Positions 62,905-64,000 of a stretch of 64,000 bases of DNA are shown here, piece after piece; within the stretch, counting starts at the first letter, position 1; every line of letters starts with the position of its first letter. A program made the position numbers and the translations under genes. Where the stretch lies: the NCBI RefSeq assembly GCF_004664715.2, contig NC_051086.1, positions 77,297,164-77,361,163 of the forward strand, written 5' to 3'. The DNA comes from Peromyscus leucopus (taxonomy: Eukaryota > Chordata > Mammalia > Rodentia > Cricetidae). The notes below the pieces were generated by a model. The model did not search any database and was not told the origin of the DNA. It saw nothing but the letters and a program-made list of their open reading frames with translations.

Positions 62905-63212
62905 TTTTTGGTGTACGTATGATATGTATGTAAGCATGTGTGTGCTTTGTGTGGGTAGAGGTCAGACAACAATGATGGGTGCGTGCTGGTCCTCCCTGTC
63001 CCCATTGCTGGTTTGCTGTGGCATGTACCATGCTAGCTGGCCTGAAGCTCTCAGAGTTGTCTGTCCCTATTTCATGTCTCCCCGTAGGATGACAGATGCT
63101 AAAGATGTGTGCTCTCATACCTCATTTTACAAGAATTCTAGGAATCTCAACTTGGACCTCACACTTCTGTGACAAGCCTTCACCACCAGGCCATTGTTCC
63201 TGCACCCTGTCA
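62905..63212 (-). repeat. B3-class SINE, minus strand, diverged
   Basis: 'tgtgtgctttgtgtgggtag' and 'aggtcagacaacaatgatgg', ending 'caagccttcaccaccaggcc'. Confidence 0.65.
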
Positions 63213-63560
63213 GATTTGGCTGATTATAGTCTAGTTGAGTAATAAATATATCTCTGTTGGCTTTCCATTGTTTTTTTTTTGTTTGTTTGTTTTACCAACT
63301 GTTAAGAGGCTAATATTGAAATTTCCAACTCTATGGATTTATCCTTTAATTTTAGCTGTATCATATCTGCTTTAAATATTTTGTGACTACTCATAGATCT
63401 ACATTTAGAATTTCTGTGTCTTCATGACAGATCAGCTTATTTGTCACTATTCATGCCTGTCTCTATCTCCAGTCTTTGCTCTGAGGTCAACTTCATCTGA
63501 TATCATAGATACTTGTCCTTTTTGTTAATATTTGTATAGTGTGGTTAAAGCTGTGTATCC
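63213..63560 (-). mobile_element. Old L1M ORF2 fragment, minus strand (part 2)
   Basis: 'aatttccaactctatggatt', 'agctgtatcatatctgcttt', 'gctctgaggtcaacttcatc' and 'tgatatcatagatacttgtc' match the complement of L1M ORF2 in the right order after part 1 at 61985. Confidence 0.75.
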
Positions 63561-64000
63561 TAGAGTGCCATAATTGTAGATTCAGCCAAACATTTCACAA
63601 ATACTTGAAAAGTACAACTGCCCTTTCACTATACAAGTACAGATTATAAATTGTCAATATTCCCCAAGCAATACAGTGTGACAACATTAACATAGCATTC
63701 GCATAGAATTATTATAAATAACTTAAAGGTAAATAAAATGTATGGTAGGGTGCATAAAGGTTATACAACATATAGCCTTTTATATGACTATAACATTGGT
63801 TTGGGGATCCATGGACTTTAGTTTCTACAGGGATTCTCAGAACTAAACTTTCAAAGATCTTGAAGAATGACATGCCTTTGTATACACTTTTAATTTCAGT
63901 CTTTCTGTATAACTATATGTGAAGTTAGTTTTGCATAGAATCCAGAGTAAAATTGTGGTTTTTAATAAAACTTGCTTTTATTTTTCACTTTGAGATCTTC
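63561..64000. other. Intergenic to window end
   Basis: AT-rich; no gene or repeat recognised. Confidence 0.5.

Overview
This window looks like a gene-poor, AT-rich stretch of a rodent genome, most likely a cricetid (hamster, vole or deer mouse group). The organism call is inference. It rests on B1, B2/B3 and ID SINEs, rodent-type L1 3' ends, MaLR (MT/ORR1-like) LTRs, and MYS-like ERV LTRs that I recognise from cricetid genomes. The B1 copies carry a 3' half (caaagctacacagagaaaccctg) that I also associate with cricetids. No prokaryotic feature, CRISPR array or tRNA/rRNA gene was seen.

The only intact protein-coding gene is an intronless kinesin-13 motor gene, Kif2b, at 32598-34604 (+), 668 codons. 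It has every hallmark of a functional motor: P-loop, switch I, switch II, and the family-specific KVD and KEC motifs. Its coding DNA is visibly richer in GC than its surroundings. A short CpG-bearing segment just upstream, with a CRE-like TGACGTG and a CCAAT box, is a plausible promoter. This fits the known biology of KIF2B, a single-exon, testis-biased retrogene of the KIF2 family that lies in a gene desert in other mammals.

Layout. 0-5 kb holds a rearranged MYS-type ERV with LTR sequence in inverted arrangement, plus SINEs. 5-13 kb holds a B2, an L1 (-), a B3, a B1 with target-site duplication, a B1-containing LTR (-), and a repeat-poor TAAT-rich block (about 11.9-12.3 kb). 13-22 kb holds a young B1 with perfect target-site duplications, two L1 3' regions (-), one split by a solo LTR, and a MYS-like LTR (+). 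22-32 kb holds SINEs, an L1 fragment, a CpG-containing LTR with poly(A) signal, a MER5-like DNA transposon, a B1-containing LTR (-), and a MaLR LTR. 32.4-35 kb is Kif2b. 35-44 kb holds a twin-primed L1, long CA/GA/TA composite repeats, a repeat-poor block (39.4-40.1 kb), a MIR, a broken L1 ORF2 and two MaLR LTRs. 44-54 kb holds SINEs, a MaLR internal fragment, a young-looking B1, and a solo LTR with a perfect 6-bp duplication. 54-64 kb holds an L1 3'UTR, a poly(A)-tailed retrocopy with 16-bp target-site duplications, and an old L1M (-) that accumulated a cluster of SINEs.

No novel multi-gene system is supported. The points most worth checking are the unidentified retrocopy at 59.4-60.1 kb, the inverted MYS ERV at 1.7-3.2 kb, the B1-carrying LTR family, and the repeat-free TAAT-rich blocks as candidate conserved noncoding elements. 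Repeat family names come from recognition of sequence patterns, not from a database search, and boundaries are approximate unless a target-site duplication is stated.
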